Notes: generated by a model from the sequence alone, not told the origin. 64,000 bases of DNA from Alteromonadaceae bacterium 2753L.S.0a.02 (GCA_007827375.1 VISH01000002.1:310001-374000); one strand, 5' to 3'; shown: positions 35,984 through 46,002, numbered from the stretch's first letter. Numbers and translations: made by a program.

Positions 35984-37273
35984 ATGTCTAATCTGAAAAC
36001 TTTTATTGTCACCAACGCCTGGATAATTGTGGTGTTGCTTGTTGCGTTAATTGTTTTGATTCAGTTTGTCGATCCTGCGCCGCCACGAAAGTTGACCATT
36101 GCCACAGGTCATGAGGATGGACGCTACTATCGTCTTGCGCGCTCTCTACAGGCCGATCTGCGCGCTCAGGGGATTACACTTAATATTGTCACCACGGCTG
36201 GTTCCCGCGAAAACATGGAATTGTTGCTGGATGAGGAGGGCGAGGTTTCCATTGCTTTTATGCAAAGTGGTATCGAAGAGAACTTTCCAGAAAGTACCGA
36301 TAATATATACAGCCTGGGAAGTTTATATTATGAGCCTATCTGGTTGTTTTATCGCGAGGGGCATAAACCGGAACATTTAAGCGATCTAATAGGTAAGCGC
36401 ATCGCAATTGGTGAAGCGGGCAGTGGCACTCAAGTGATAAGCGAGTATTTGTTGGCTGAAAACGGATTGCTGCAAGGCCTTAAAAATACGGAATTACTAC
36501 CACTGGATAATGAATCGGCAGTCGCACAACTAAAATCGGGTGGCGTGGATTTGGCTTTTTTTACTGTTTCCCCGCAAAGTGAAATCATACAAAATTTACT
36601 GGCGATTCCCGGGGTCGATTTTCTTAATGTTACGCGTGCCAACGCCTACACTGCACGCTATCCATTTCTATCTGCGGTAACCATTTCCGAAGGCCTGTTG
36701 GATTTACAAAAAAATATTCCAGATACCGACCGCACAACATTGGCTTCAACGGCAACCGTGGTTGTAAACGATCGCTTTCATCCGTCTTTAACACCCTTGT
36801 TGCTGGATTTTTTTCATAAGCATTTGCGTGCGGGTGGTGTGTTGGAGAAACCCCGTGCGTTTCCATCAGCGATTAATACCGGCTTTCCGCTTACGGCGGA
36901 AGCGCAACACTATTATGAATACGGGCCGCCATTTTTATTACGGTTTTTACCATTTTGGTTGGCGTCTTTAGTTGATCGTTTGGTGATTTTAGTTATTCCG
37001 TTCTTGTTTGTACTCATTCCCTTGTTCAAACTTGCCGGTCCAGTGTACCGCTGGCGAATTCGCTCGAGAATCTATCGCTGGTACCGCTTCCTGTTGGAGA
37101 TTGATCGGAATATCGCCGAAAATACTCTTGAAAACCCTGAGGAAGTGCGTAAAAAAGTGGCGGATATGGCAAATGAGTTGGCTACCATAGACGTTCCACT
37201 TTCCTATGCCGATGAACTCTACCACCTAAAGCAACATGTCGAATATATCGGCCGGCGTTTAAAGAACTTATAG
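35984..37273 (+). CDS. TAXI-family solute-binding protein with membrane anchors
   Basis: A 429-residue protein. One membrane segment at the N-terminus (WIIVVLLVALIVLIQFV) and one or two near residues 325-350 (LVILVIPFLFVLIPLFKLAG). Between them is a TAXI (TRAP-associated extracytoplasmic immunogenic) binding domain: KLTIATGHEDGRYYRLAR, TTAGSRENMELL, IAIGEAGSGTQVI. A cytoplasmic helical tail of about 80 residues follows. No TRAP permease gene is next to it, so it may act as a sensor or with a distant transporter. Confidence 0.82.
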   Translation: MSNLKTFIVTNAWIIVVLLVALIVLIQFVDPAPPRKLTIATGHEDGRYYRLARSLQADLRAQGITLNIVTTAGSRENMELLLDEEGEVSIAFMQSGIEENFPESTDNIYSLGSLYYEPIWLFYREGHKPEHLSDLIGKRIAIGEAGSGTQVISEYLLAENGLLQGLKNTELLPLDNESAVAQLKSGGVDLAFFTVSPQSEIIQNLLAIPGVDFLNVTRANAYTARYPFLSAVTISEGLLDLQKNIPDTDRTTLASTATVVVNDRFHPSLTPLLLDFFHKHLRAGGVLEKPRAFPSAINTGFPLTAEAQHYYEYGPPFLLRFLPFWLASLVDRLVILVIPFLFVLIPLFKLAGPVYRWRIRSRIYRWYRFLLEIDRNIAENTLENPEEVRKKVADMANELATIDVPLSYADELYHLKQHVEYIGRRLKNL

Positions 37274-37440
37274 AAAATGACCTGTTTTCCAGAGCTTCCT
37301 TAAGGTAATTGTGTGAAGAATTTACTGTGCCGTAAAGGAAGGGGCCAGTCTGAAGAAACAAGAGTTGGAAATACGAGCGGGAAATAAGTTATTGCTTATT
37401 AAAAAAATGCCGTAACTAAATGCATTAATGGAGTAACTGT

Positions 37441-37782
37441 TTACAGAAGTTCTTTTCCGTTAAAATAGCGAATCGGAATGTTTGCGATGAGTTCGGCATC
37501 TACCATTCGAAAATTGACGGCGACCTTAGCTTCACCTTCGCCAGCCACGGTACGGTAATGTGTAATACAGCCGCAGTGCGCGCAACGTACAAATTCCAAT
37601 TCCCTGTCACCCCAGCAATAGTTTTGCTCACCGTTTTCTGCAACACTGATCTCGACATCGCCAGGTGCATAATACGCCCATAAAGTTTGATAGCGACTGC
37701 AAATAGAACAATTGCAGGATGTAACTTGCTTGGGTAGATCAACCGAAATAGCGATATTTCCACAATGGCATTTCACTTCCAT
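37441..37782 (-). CDS. GFA/CENP-V domain protein, second copy
   Basis: A 113-residue protein with KCHCGNIAISV, SCNCSICSRYQTLW and RCAHCGCITHYR, the zinc-binding Cys pattern of GFA proteins. AGAGGTTTAATC before the ATG is a good ribosome-binding site. It is a shorter relative of the GFA gene at 26173 and of unproven activity. Confidence 0.88.
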   Translation of the reverse strand: MEVKCHCGNIAISVDLPKQVTSCNCSICSRYQTLWAYYAPGDVEISVAENGEQNYCWGDRELEFVRCAHCGCITHYRTVAGEGEAKVAVNFRMVDAELIANIPIRYFNGKELL

Positions 37783-37798
37783 GATTAAACCTCTACAA

Positions 37799-37817
37799 GT
37801 GTTAACAGGCCGTAGTT
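37799..37817. repeat. Copy of the MITE-like terminal motif
   Basis: AGTGTTAACAGGCCGTAGT, agreeing with the right end of the element at 27442-27770 over 17 of 19 bases, just upstream of the GFA gene. Confidence 0.4.
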
Positions 37818-37942
37818 TAATCGCTTTGCTCTGTTTCTAGAAGCCACTTGGCCAAAAGACCAAGTGGCGTATTTCAAGATCTTGCTACGAGGAAGTACAA
37901 GAAGCGCATCATGCGCGCTGCCTGTTAATCGACGCTGCCAAG

Positions 37943-38557
37943 TTAAAACAACTCATTCAGCATATCGCTAGCGGTGTCGCGCACTACCTGCTCCGAATCG
38001 TTAGCTGCGACTGAGGCGAGTGTGCTTTGCACTGTGGTGTGGTCACTGCGCAAGGTAACCAGTGCCTCAAGTGCCCAAAGTCGCACGCCTGTGTCACTGT
38101 CGTTAAGCGCGGCGTTAGACAGCGCCTGGCCACGAGTTATACTTCCCTCCGCGGGGATGACCGTATCGGGTTGAGTTACCACAAATTGAATAGTGTCTAT
38201 TGCGATGCGTCGTGTATCCAGCTCGGACTCCGTGAGTAAGTCGTGGGCGACACTCACCGCCTTGTGATGAAACTGCTTGAGTTTGTTATCACTGGCGCTT
38301 GAGCACTGTCGTGAGACTTCTTGCATTCGCTCTAAAGCCTCGCGTCGAAGTGCTTGTGAGTTAGAGTTCTTGTTGGCTATTTTATAGAGCTCGTTGGCGT
38401 TTTTATCTTGGCATAAGTCGGCCAAATCCGCCGCAGTGGCGTCGTCGAGTGCGTCTGCAAAAACGGGGTTGTAGAATAAGACGATAATGGCAAAAAATGC
38501 GATTTTAACCGGTGAAAATTTCCCGGCTGTGCTTGGCAACAAAGAAATAGATTTCAT
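37943..38557 (-). CDS. Exported HEAT-repeat-like protein
   Basis: About 204 residues from the ATG at 38557, with TTGGAGTTAATT before it. Signal peptide VKIAFFAIIVLFYNPVFA. The mature part is helical. Its C-terminal 110 residues look like two or three HEAT repeats (LDTRRIAIDTIQFVV; DTGVRLWALEALVTLRSD; SEQVVRDTASDMLNELF). It starts 26 bases after the choice-of-anchor L gene, so they form an operon. It might bind or fold its neighbour; this is inference. Confidence 0.68.
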   Translation of the reverse strand: MKSISLLPSTAGKFSPVKIAFFAIIVLFYNPVFADALDDATAADLADLCQDKNANELYKIANKNSNSQALRREALERMQEVSRQCSSASDNKLKQFHHKAVSVAHDLLTESELDTRRIAIDTIQFVVTQPDTVIPAEGSITRGQALSNAALNDSDTGVRLWALEALVTLRSDHTTVQSTLASVAANDSEQVVRDTASDMLNELF

Positions 38558-38583
38558 AATTAACTCCAAATAACAATTTTTCA

Positions 38584-40335
38584 TTATTCAACAACCCGTT
38601 CGATAGCGTTAAGATCGAATCGATCACCCTTTAAGCCCGTGGCGGCGCCGGCCAGGTATAGTTCAAAGCTGCCTGCAGTATTTTGTCCAATCGTGGTTGG
38701 AATAAAGCGCACGATATCTTCATCATTCACTACGCCTACACCTGGAACGGTAGGTGTGCAAATAAAGCTCATTAATATACTGCCGTCATCAAGAATTTTA
38801 ACCGCGTCTATATCCGCATGACTCAAACCAACATCAGAGCCGTCGAAATACAGGCTGTAGGTATCAGTTGCTTCTTCGTAAAGAATAATATCTTCATCTT
38901 GATACCAGGCTCCGTCGATGAGTGCTGAACGGCGTAGGCTGAAGTAAAGCTTTGCATCACCGCATAAACCGTCGCCATCGGCGTCGTTGTCGGGGTCAAG
39001 TGGACAACTGTCTTGCTCATTCGGAATGCCATCTCCGTCGTCATCTTCAGCGACACCTACCGATTCAAAAAATGAAAATGCGTTCATATCCATGCAGCTA
39101 CTGGTTAAGCGGTTGGCGCTGCCGTCGAAAAGCATTGAAAAGGTACCCGAAGTATTTTCTCCCAAACTTGTGGCTGTAAATCTTAGGACATCGACTTGGC
39201 TAATCTCACCAACACCAATTAACGAGGCATTTACATCCATGCTCATCAATAGATCGCCATTGTTACTTTTAGCAATGCCATCGACACGATTAAGTTCCAG
39301 GCCTACATCCGAACCATCAAACAGCATTTCAACGACTTGGGTAGTCTCGTTAAACGTAAAAATATCTTCGTTGGCATATTCCACACCATCTAAATAAGCG
39401 GTGTAAGTTGTGCTTAACAGGAGGTAGGGCTCGGCTGAGGGGGAGGGCGTCGGTGTCGGTGTTGGCGTTGGTGTGGGCGTTGGTTCGGGTGTGGGTGTTA
39501 CGCATCCGAAGCTTCCGCTTTTTAAATATACCCAGGAGTCAAAGGCCTCATCCAAGGTATCTGCCACTGCAAATTTCATGTGGTTAACACCTGCGAGTAA
39601 TTCCCCCTCGGCTGTAAGTACCGTTGTAAACCCATCGGCTTCAATATCAATGGTGCCGCCGCCGTTTTGTAAATCGTTATTAATGAACAAATTACAATAG
39701 GGTTCGGTTGAATTGGGATCGTAAGGGTTGCCACAATTGATGTTGGCGATGGATACGGGTAAGCCATTACTGCCGGGTATGGTGGAAATGTTGGTTCCGT
39801 TTAGCGAAAAACCAAAAACATCGTTTGCTTCTTCACCCACAAACTCATTGAATTCTTCTGAACCGAAAACGTAGTCGAGTGTTACAGCGGTCGCACCCGG
39901 GCATTCAAAATCAAATTCAAGAACACAGGCATCATAGGTTTCTTCACCAGAAAGCAGACTGTTGAGGAAAGCATCGCCTGATGTGAAAAATTCGCCGGAT
40001 GTCTCGTCAGATATATTGGGGCCAACACTGTCCAGAGCGCCGCCGGAGCTGATAATCACCCCACTATCGAAGCCCAGTGTTCCGGCACCCAAATTGGTAC
40101 CGCCAGTAAACGTTCCCGCGCAACGTAAATCACCTGTAACGGCGATATTAGTGACTGTTACATTGCTGCTTTGGCCGACGAGTTCGCTGACCAAGCTGGT
40201 GCTGGTCGCGCTGCCGGTGTTCATATCTGTAATGTCGAGCTGTGCAAATGCTGTGCTGCACAAGCTTGCTAACAGGGATGTGAATATTATTTTACCCACC
40301 CTGATTTTTTTGATTAAACGAGTAGCTTGATTCAT
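38584..40335 (-). CDS. Secreted choice-of-anchor L protein with Ca-binding linker
   Basis: A 583-residue protein. Signal peptide ends TAFAQ near residue 32. Residues about 33-275 match the choice-of-anchor L domain: SGVIISSGGALDSVGPN, VTLDYVFGSEEFNEFVGEE, DVFGFSLNG, GVNHMKFAVADTLDEAFDSW. A Thr/Pro linker follows. Then come two related repeats (each with FDGSDVGL and a SGTFSMLF- or AGSFELYL-type core), joined by a thrombospondin-3-like calcium loop (DDDGDGIPNEQDSCP, DNDADGDGLCGD). The protein is likely surface-exposed and adhesive, but no C-terminal sorting signal was seen. Confidence 0.85.
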   Translation of the reverse strand: MNQATRLIKKIRVGKIIFTSLLASLCSTAFAQLDITDMNTGSATSTSLVSELVGQSSNVTVTNIAVTGDLRCAGTFTGGTNLGAGTLGFDSGVIISSGGALDSVGPNISDETSGEFFTSGDAFLNSLLSGEETYDACVLEFDFECPGATAVTLDYVFGSEEFNEFVGEEANDVFGFSLNGTNISTIPGSNGLPVSIANINCGNPYDPNSTEPYCNLFINNDLQNGGGTIDIEADGFTTVLTAEGELLAGVNHMKFAVADTLDEAFDSWVYLKSGSFGCVTPTPEPTPTPTPTPTPTPSPSAEPYLLLSTTYTAYLDGVEYANEDIFTFNETTQVVEMLFDGSDVGLELNRVDGIAKSNNGDLLMSMDVNASLIGVGEISQVDVLRFTATSLGENTSGTFSMLFDGSANRLTSSCMDMNAFSFFESVGVAEDDDGDGIPNEQDSCPLDPDNDADGDGLCGDAKLYFSLRRSALIDGAWYQDEDIILYEEATDTYSLYFDGSDVGLSHADIDAVKILDDGSILMSFICTPTVPGVGVVNDEDIVRFIPTTIGQNTAGSFELYLAGAATGLKGDRFDLNAIERVVE

Positions 40336-41341
40336 GGGTTAAATCTCTGTGCGTTAGAAAGTAAAGGGATATTCGTATAGAAATAATTTTTTAATTACCG
40401 ATATCCTTTTTTTAGCTTATTGGAATTACAACTAAAATTGCGAGAAGTGGTTCAGGTGAGAATTGCGAACCGGTTGAGATTAACAAGCTTTAAATGGGTT
40501 TTTAAAACTTAAAACCAATTTTTCTATCCATGTGCATATAAATAATATTTAGAGCAAGCGCCGATTTTCTTCCAAATATCAATAAAGGTGACGATTGTTA
40601 ATGTTTAACATTGGAATCATTGTCACCAATCGAAAACTGCATGTGAATTAAATGGGACCGTGGTTTCCGTACCGAGTCGGGCATTCGATATATTCTCGCG
40701 AAAGTTGCCTAATCAAATATCGCAACATCAAAATTAGTGTACAAACAAATCCTGTGAGCTATAAAAAAGAACCGTTTTTTTAAGCTAGCTTAAAACTGTG
40801 CTGGCGCAATGTATTCTTAGTAAGGTGTTTGGTTTTGCGCGCCAATATTTCACGGTAAGAATCCGGTCGCAATTTTGTGGCGTAAATATTAATAATTTGA
40901 CGTTAAAAATATATGGGGCATTTTTGGGTGGTCTTGGCACGCAATGTCTATGTGTGAACTGTTGGCAATAGTTGTTGTGGCGCAGTACTCGAGACAAACG
41001 TTAACTATCTCATGTAACTATTTACTCTCTGTTGTTGTAAGAAAAGATGTTCTATCGCAGATAATTCCTGTGGCGCATAACTACCCAAAGTTGATATGCA
41101 AAATGTCTAACCAGCAAACATCGCTCACAAATTCCTGCTCAAACGTTAAAAAATGATGCAAGCGGCAAAATACAGCGCTACCTTTTTAAACGAGGTATTG
41201 CATTGTTAGTGCGGGCGCATCGCGCAGACGTGAAAATTCGCGACTCAATACGGCTCTGAGTTGTTGAAGCTCGTAACTACTGCAAGCTCATACATTTAAA
41301 AAAGGCAGGCTTATGATCTGCCGATAAAATTGAGGTGAAGT
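40336..41341. other. Long intergenic region upstream of the PilY1-like gene
   Basis: About 1 kb without a credible gene, AT-rich in its first 600 bases. A small hairpin (GGCAG/CTGCC) lies near 41311-41329 just upstream of the PilY1 start. No known riboswitch motif was recognised. It must hold promoters for both flanking genes. Confidence 0.45.
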
Positions 41342-44300
41342 GTGTTTTTAGTAAGCGCAAGTACGCGGCTACTGCGTGCAGTAGTGCTCTGCGTGCCCAC
41401 ACCACTGTGGCTAGGTTCGTTGTTTTGTTGCATTTCTTTAACGAGTCTGGCTGATGATACTGACATATTTCTTGGCGCTCCGACTGGCGGTAGCGCGCCC
41501 TACATCATGCTTACGCTCGATTATCGGCAGGATCTCAGCGGACCCTTCTGTTCGGATCGTGGTAATGCCGCGGGCCAATGCAAGATTATGTTGGATTCAC
41601 CAGATACCATGGATTTTCTCAGGGCCCTGGATGTTATGGTGAATGGCGTTCCTGCGGGCGCTGCGGATGGCGATCGCGATGGTGATGGCTTACGCGACTC
41701 TGCGGCAGATATGGCAGACTTTGAAGCCAGTAAATTGCAAGCGCTCATCGCTGTGGCGCGTTCGGTCTTTGAGCGTCACAATGGCGTGTATGTTGGTCTC
41801 ATGATATCTAATGAAGATAGCGGGGGCACCATTTTAAGGGGGTATCGGGAATTCTTACCCGGTGATACCAACAACGCCAAGCAGCAATTGGTCGATATAT
41901 TACTTTCGCTTCCACTACCCAATTCGGGTAATCAGTATCACGAGAGTCAGCCAAAAGAATTGCATTATGAGTGGTTCCGCTATATCAACGGTGGTGCGGT
42001 AATCTTTGGTGATCAAACCGCGAATAATTTCAATGGTACCAATACACCCGCGCCGGATGCTTCGGTTTTTAGCGGCGCTAATTACACCTCACCGTTTTCC
42101 TTATCCCCCAGTAGCTTTGAGTGCACCAGCTTTTACGAAATCTATGCGACATCTGGTAATGAAACAGGATCAGATTCTGATTTAACCGCCGAAATTACTT
42201 TGGATATGAACGCTGCCTCTGCCGCTAAATTTGAAGATATGGTGGCCTACATGACAAACAATGATTTGTTGGTGGCAACGGCAGGCGATCAGACATTACA
42301 AACCTGGTTTATACAAATAGGCAGTTCAGCCGCCTTTGCGGATGATTGGGCACTTGCCGCTGGCACCGATGATGAGTACATGATTGTATCCGGCAGTCAA
42401 ACCGAATTAATAAACATGTACAACGTATTTAACAGCGTTTTTAGTCGTGCCAGTCGGGTGAGCACCACTTTCACCGCGCCTTCGGTACCGGTGAATGTGT
42501 TTAACCGAATTCAATCTCTCGACAGTTACTATCAGGCATTATTCGAACCGCAATCCACAGAAAACTGGCCGGGTAATATTAAGAAATTTCGTTTGGCGGA
42601 TCGGGACGGTGACAGTGACTTTGACTATGTTTTGGATGCGAACGGGATACCGGCAATAAGTCAGGAAGATGGCAAGATTGCGCACGAAGCTCTGAGTTAC
42701 TGGACCAGACCACTCGATCTGCCACCACCCAACCTTGAAGAAGATGAAGTGGATGGCCGCGATGGTCGCTCTGTTACACGTGGTGGTGCAGGGCAAAAAA
42801 TTCCCGGTTTTTTAAACGACGATATTGGTTTAACTAATGCCGTCGGGTCGCGCAAAGTATTTGTGGAACCTGCAACGGGTAGCAACTTCGACCCACTGGA
42901 TGTTGATGATACAACCGGGGCCGCGTTGCAAAGCTTGCTTGGGGCAGCCGATCTGGACGCGGCTAAAGATTTGATTGCCTGGGCACGGGGTATCGACATC
43001 GATGATGATGATACCGATACACTGCGGGATGATGCGCGGCCCTGGTTATTGGGTGACGTATTGCATTCCACGCCACTGGTTATTAATTATGGAACCACCG
43101 GTGGCTACAGTACCAGTAATCCAAATATCCGGTTGTTTTTTGGAACAAATAACGGCTTCTTTCATATTGTTGAAGATAAAACTTCCGGTGGGGCAGAAAG
43201 TGGTGCCGAGGTTTTTTCCTTTATTCCGCGTGAATTGTTAATTAATCTTCGCGACCTGCGCGCTAATAATGGCGCGAGCAGTTATCCGAGTAGCAGTAGC
43301 AATCATCCTTATGGCATGGATGGTGAACCGGTTGCGCTGGTTGTTGATCAAGACGGAAATTCCAGCATTGATGGCAGCGATGAAGTCTATATTTATACCG
43401 GCATGCGTCGTGGCGGTAAAAGCTATTATGCACTGGATGCCAGCAATCCATCTGCAACTCCTCAACTGCTTTGGAAAATAACAAAAACCGCTGGCGGCGA
43501 TTTCGATGAGCTGGGCTATACCTTTTCCAAACCCAAATTAGCCAAGGTGCGTTTCGACGGTATCAAACGTGATGTACTGATTTTTGGTGGCGGTTTTGAT
43601 TTAAACAAAGACGGCAGTGCAGGAAGCATCGCGCGCGGTCCTGACAGTGAAGGTAATGCAATATACATCGTTGATGCCCGCACCGGGGCTTTAATATGGA
43701 AAGTGGTTGGCGGCAGTGGTACAGACAGCGATACGGTACATTATGAAGCGGAGTTAACGCACAGTATTCCGTCGGAAGTCACCACGCTGGATGCCAACGG
43801 CAATGGTTTGGTGGATCGCATTTATGTCGGCGACACCGGCAGCGTGTTGTGGCGAATTGATATTCCTGAAGGAAGCGACCCCAATCATCGCCGCGACAAT
43901 TGGACGATCACCAAGCTGGCAAACTTTTATGATCCTTCAGGATCGCAGGATCGTCGATTTTTCTACCCGCCGGATATAGTGCAAACCCGCGATCAACTGG
44001 GTAGTTACGACGGTGTGCTAATTGTGTCGGGTGATCGCGCCAACCCCACAGAAACCCGTGATACCAATTATATGTTTCTTGTGAAAGATCGAAATATTCG
44101 CTCAGGCAGCCCGCCCCCAGCACCGGTGTTTCCGGGGGATGGCGTAATCAACATGCCGGACTTGGCAGATACCACTGCGTGTGGGGCTACGGAATGTCCG
44201 ATGCGTGATTACTCCAGTGGCTGGATGATCGAGTTGGAAGGCCGTGGTGAAAAAGGGTTATCGCGCCCGCTGGTTGCCAATGGCACCGTGTTTTTTACCT

Positions 44301-44596
44301 CTTACATACCGCGTCGCAGTAGTGATACCTGTGCGCCCGCCGAAGGTAGTGGCCGCTTATATATGGTGCGATTGGATAATAGCTCCGCGAAATACAATAA
44401 CGTGAGAGACTACGATGTAGGCCCAGGAATTCCCACATCGGTGGTTCCCGTGGGGCAAAATACCTTGATTGTTCCCGGCAGTGGCGTAACCGATTTCTTC
44501 AACGGCCGTAGCGATAAAACAAAAGTCATCCAGGTGGGCGGCAGAAATATGTACATGCTCTATTGGACCACCCCTGGCTACGATGGTCCCTTTTAA
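41342..44596 (+). CDS. pilY1: PilY1-like type IV pilus tip/adhesin protein
   Basis: A 1084-residue protein with a GTG start after GAGGTGAAGT. Signal peptide ends near TSLADD. The N-terminal half contains a vWA-like region (SAPYIMLTLDYRQDLSG). The C-terminal half is the PilC/PilY1 beta-propeller: IRLFFGTNNGFFHIVEDK, SFIPRELLINLRDL, YALDASNPSATPQLLWKI, VDARTGALIWKV. The loop D817-A-N819-G-N821-G-L-V-D825 matches the PilY1 calcium site that controls pilus retraction in Pseudomonas. No minor pilin genes are adjacent, unlike the usual fimT-pilVWXY1E cluster. Confidence 0.88.
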   Translation: MFLVSASTRLLRAVVLCVPTPLWLGSLFCCISLTSLADDTDIFLGAPTGGSAPYIMLTLDYRQDLSGPFCSDRGNAAGQCKIMLDSPDTMDFLRALDVMVNGVPAGAADGDRDGDGLRDSAADMADFEASKLQALIAVARSVFERHNGVYVGLMISNEDSGGTILRGYREFLPGDTNNAKQQLVDILLSLPLPNSGNQYHESQPKELHYEWFRYINGGAVIFGDQTANNFNGTNTPAPDASVFSGANYTSPFSLSPSSFECTSFYEIYATSGNETGSDSDLTAEITLDMNAASAAKFEDMVAYMTNNDLLVATAGDQTLQTWFIQIGSSAAFADDWALAAGTDDEYMIVSGSQTELINMYNVFNSVFSRASRVSTTFTAPSVPVNVFNRIQSLDSYYQALFEPQSTENWPGNIKKFRLADRDGDSDFDYVLDANGIPAISQEDGKIAHEALSYWTRPLDLPPPNLEEDEVDGRDGRSVTRGGAGQKIPGFLNDDIGLTNAVGSRKVFVEPATGSNFDPLDVDDTTGAALQSLLGAADLDAAKDLIAWARGIDIDDDDTDTLRDDARPWLLGDVLHSTPLVINYGTTGGYSTSNPNIRLFFGTNNGFFHIVEDKTSGGAESGAEVFSFIPRELLINLRDLRANNGASSYPSSSSNHPYGMDGEPVALVVDQDGNSSIDGSDEVYIYTGMRRGGKSYYALDASNPSATPQLLWKITKTAGGDFDELGYTFSKPKLAKVRFDGIKRDVLIFGGGFDLNKDGSAGSIARGPDSEGNAIYIVDARTGALIWKVVGGSGTDSDTVHYEAELTHSIPSEVTTLDANGNGLVDRIYVGDTGSVLWRIDIPEGSDPNHRRDNWTITKLANFYDPSGSQDRRFFYPPDIVQTRDQLGSYDGVLIVSGDRANPTETRDTNYMFLVKDRNIRSGSPPPAPVFPGDGVINMPDLADTTACGATECPMRDYSSGWMIELEGRGEKGLSRPLVANGTVFFTSYIPRRSSDTCAPAEGSGRLYMVRLDNSSAKYNNVRDYDVGPGIPTSVVPVGQNTLIVPGSGVTDFFNGRSDKTKVIQVGGRNMYMLYWTTPGYDGPF

Positions 44597-44659
44597 TCGA
44601 TTGAATTAACCGGGCTAATGTCAAAGTTGTGCGCTACGAGAGAAGCGATGTGCCTTGAA

Positions 44660-44704
44660 GCCACCCGTGAACGCGGGTGGCGCATTCTAAGCGCACCGTG
44701 CGCT
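44660..44704. terminator. Hairpins between two convergent genes
   Basis: A perfect 8-bp stem GCCACCCG/CGGGTGGC with a 6-base loop, then a second short stem AGCGCAC/GTGCGCT at 44690-44704. There is no U-run, so bidirectional termination is only likely. Confidence 0.5.
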
Positions 44705-44733
44705 CAGCTTTCTCGCGACAGGCCAGTTATTGA

Positions 44734-46002
44734 TTAATGCCTATAGCCGTAGTCATCCAGCGGTACCAACATTGGGTGGCTGGTTTTTTGTTGGCCAACA
44801 GCGGCGGAAGAGGGCAGGCACCAGTTGCTGTCTGGCGACATAAACCTGGGCATTTCGAGATCCTGATAAAACTGGCTCATTTCCAAATCAGGCAGCAGCG
44901 CATTTGTTACAAACTGAGCACGTTGTTTCACATCTTCGTCGCCAATCCAGCTTAATGCTCCCCAGCCTATGATAAAGTCATTGCAATAGCGTGGGTCGGC
45001 GCCTTCGGGCGTTACGAACGCTTGCTCAAAATCCAGATCCCAAAAATATTTCATCATCACAATTTCAAACAACATTGCGAGGTCTTCAAACTGGGTGCTG
45101 TAGGCGTAATCATCAGCGGCGGCATCTGCTTCAAAATCTTCGCCCACTTGCTCTGCCGTGAGTTCCTTCTGGGCGTCGCTAGCGCTGTCGCCGTGGAACA
45201 TTACCCGCCCCAATTGTGGCCAGAGGGTAGATTGCAAACGGTATTGTGACGTTAATCGGTCCGATACTCGGCCGGTGCTTAAACTGTTTACCGCTTGGAT
45301 GACAGTATTGTTGCGATTGATTCGGTCGTAGCTGTCGTAGGGCAGAAAGTCATTTACATGGGCTAGTTCATGCAGCAGCAATCGTGCTGTGAAAAAGCTT
45401 GCGTCGTTTAAGCTGCGCGCGTAGGTATCGGTCAACGATCCGAAATTACCGGCATATTCTCCATCGGGGGTGAGGTAGCGGTTAAAGGCTTTAAAGGCGA
45501 GCTCATCGTCGAAGCCGGCGCGATAATCTTGTTTGGGGTTGATGGTTTGTTTCTCTACGACCGATACCCAGAGATAGGCCGGGTCGATATAAATAGCGCC
45601 GGTATCGCTGCGGTAGTGGGCCGGGCGAATATCATCGTCGATAACCACGGCTGTGAGGCCTTTAAATAAAGTGAGAAATTCCAGCGGGTATTCTGCGAGG
45701 AGTTCTTCAAAACGGTCGGCCATCCATTGGTGTGAAACCAGTGTACGGTCCATCACATCGGCGACTGTGGGCTCTGGTTTTTCCATACCCAGTAGTGGCA
45801 ACTTATTCAGAGAGCACAGATTTTCGCCAGTTTGGGTAAGAACACATTCCTCTAACACCGCAGCATACTCTGCCTCCGGATTTACCGGATGTGTGTCGCT
45901 GTAGTCGTTAATGAGTCTGTCTTTGCCACCGCCACACCCTTGTAACACTGTGGCTGTTGTGATGATTAAGAAAATAAGCAGGCTATGGCGAGGTTTTTTC
46001 AT
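44734..46002 (-). CDS. Lipoprotein with HExxH zinc-metalloprotease motif
   Basis: A 422-residue protein. Signal sequence LLIFLIITTATVLQGC ends in a lipobox LQGC. LLHELAHVNDF carries His211-Glu212-xx-His215, the zincin motif. A downstream acidic stretch (EDFEADAAADDYAYSTQFEDLA) includes Glu/Asp candidates for a third ligand. It would be a lipid-anchored envelope metalloprotease, or a catalytically modified relative. No named family recognised. Confidence 0.7.
   Translation of the reverse strand: MKKPRHSLLIFLIITTATVLQGCGGGKDRLINDYSDTHPVNPEAEYAAVLEECVLTQTGENLCSLNKLPLLGMEKPEPTVADVMDRTLVSHQWMADRFEELLAEYPLEFLTLFKGLTAVVIDDDIRPAHYRSDTGAIYIDPAYLWVSVVEKQTINPKQDYRAGFDDELAFKAFNRYLTPDGEYAGNFGSLTDTYARSLNDASFFTARLLLHELAHVNDFLPYDSYDRINRNNTVIQAVNSLSTGRVSDRLTSQYRLQSTLWPQLGRVMFHGDSASDAQKELTAEQVGEDFEADAAADDYAYSTQFEDLAMLFEIVMMKYFWDLDFEQAFVTPEGADPRYCNDFIIGWGALSWIGDEDVKQRAQFVTNALLPDLEMSQFYQDLEMPRFMSPDSNWCLPSSAAVGQQKTSHPMLVPLDDYGYRH

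Noticed and set aside
40336..41341. Cyclic-di-GMP riboswitch upstream of the PilY1-like gene
   Set aside because: The GEMM core sequences are absent; only a 5-bp stem was found.
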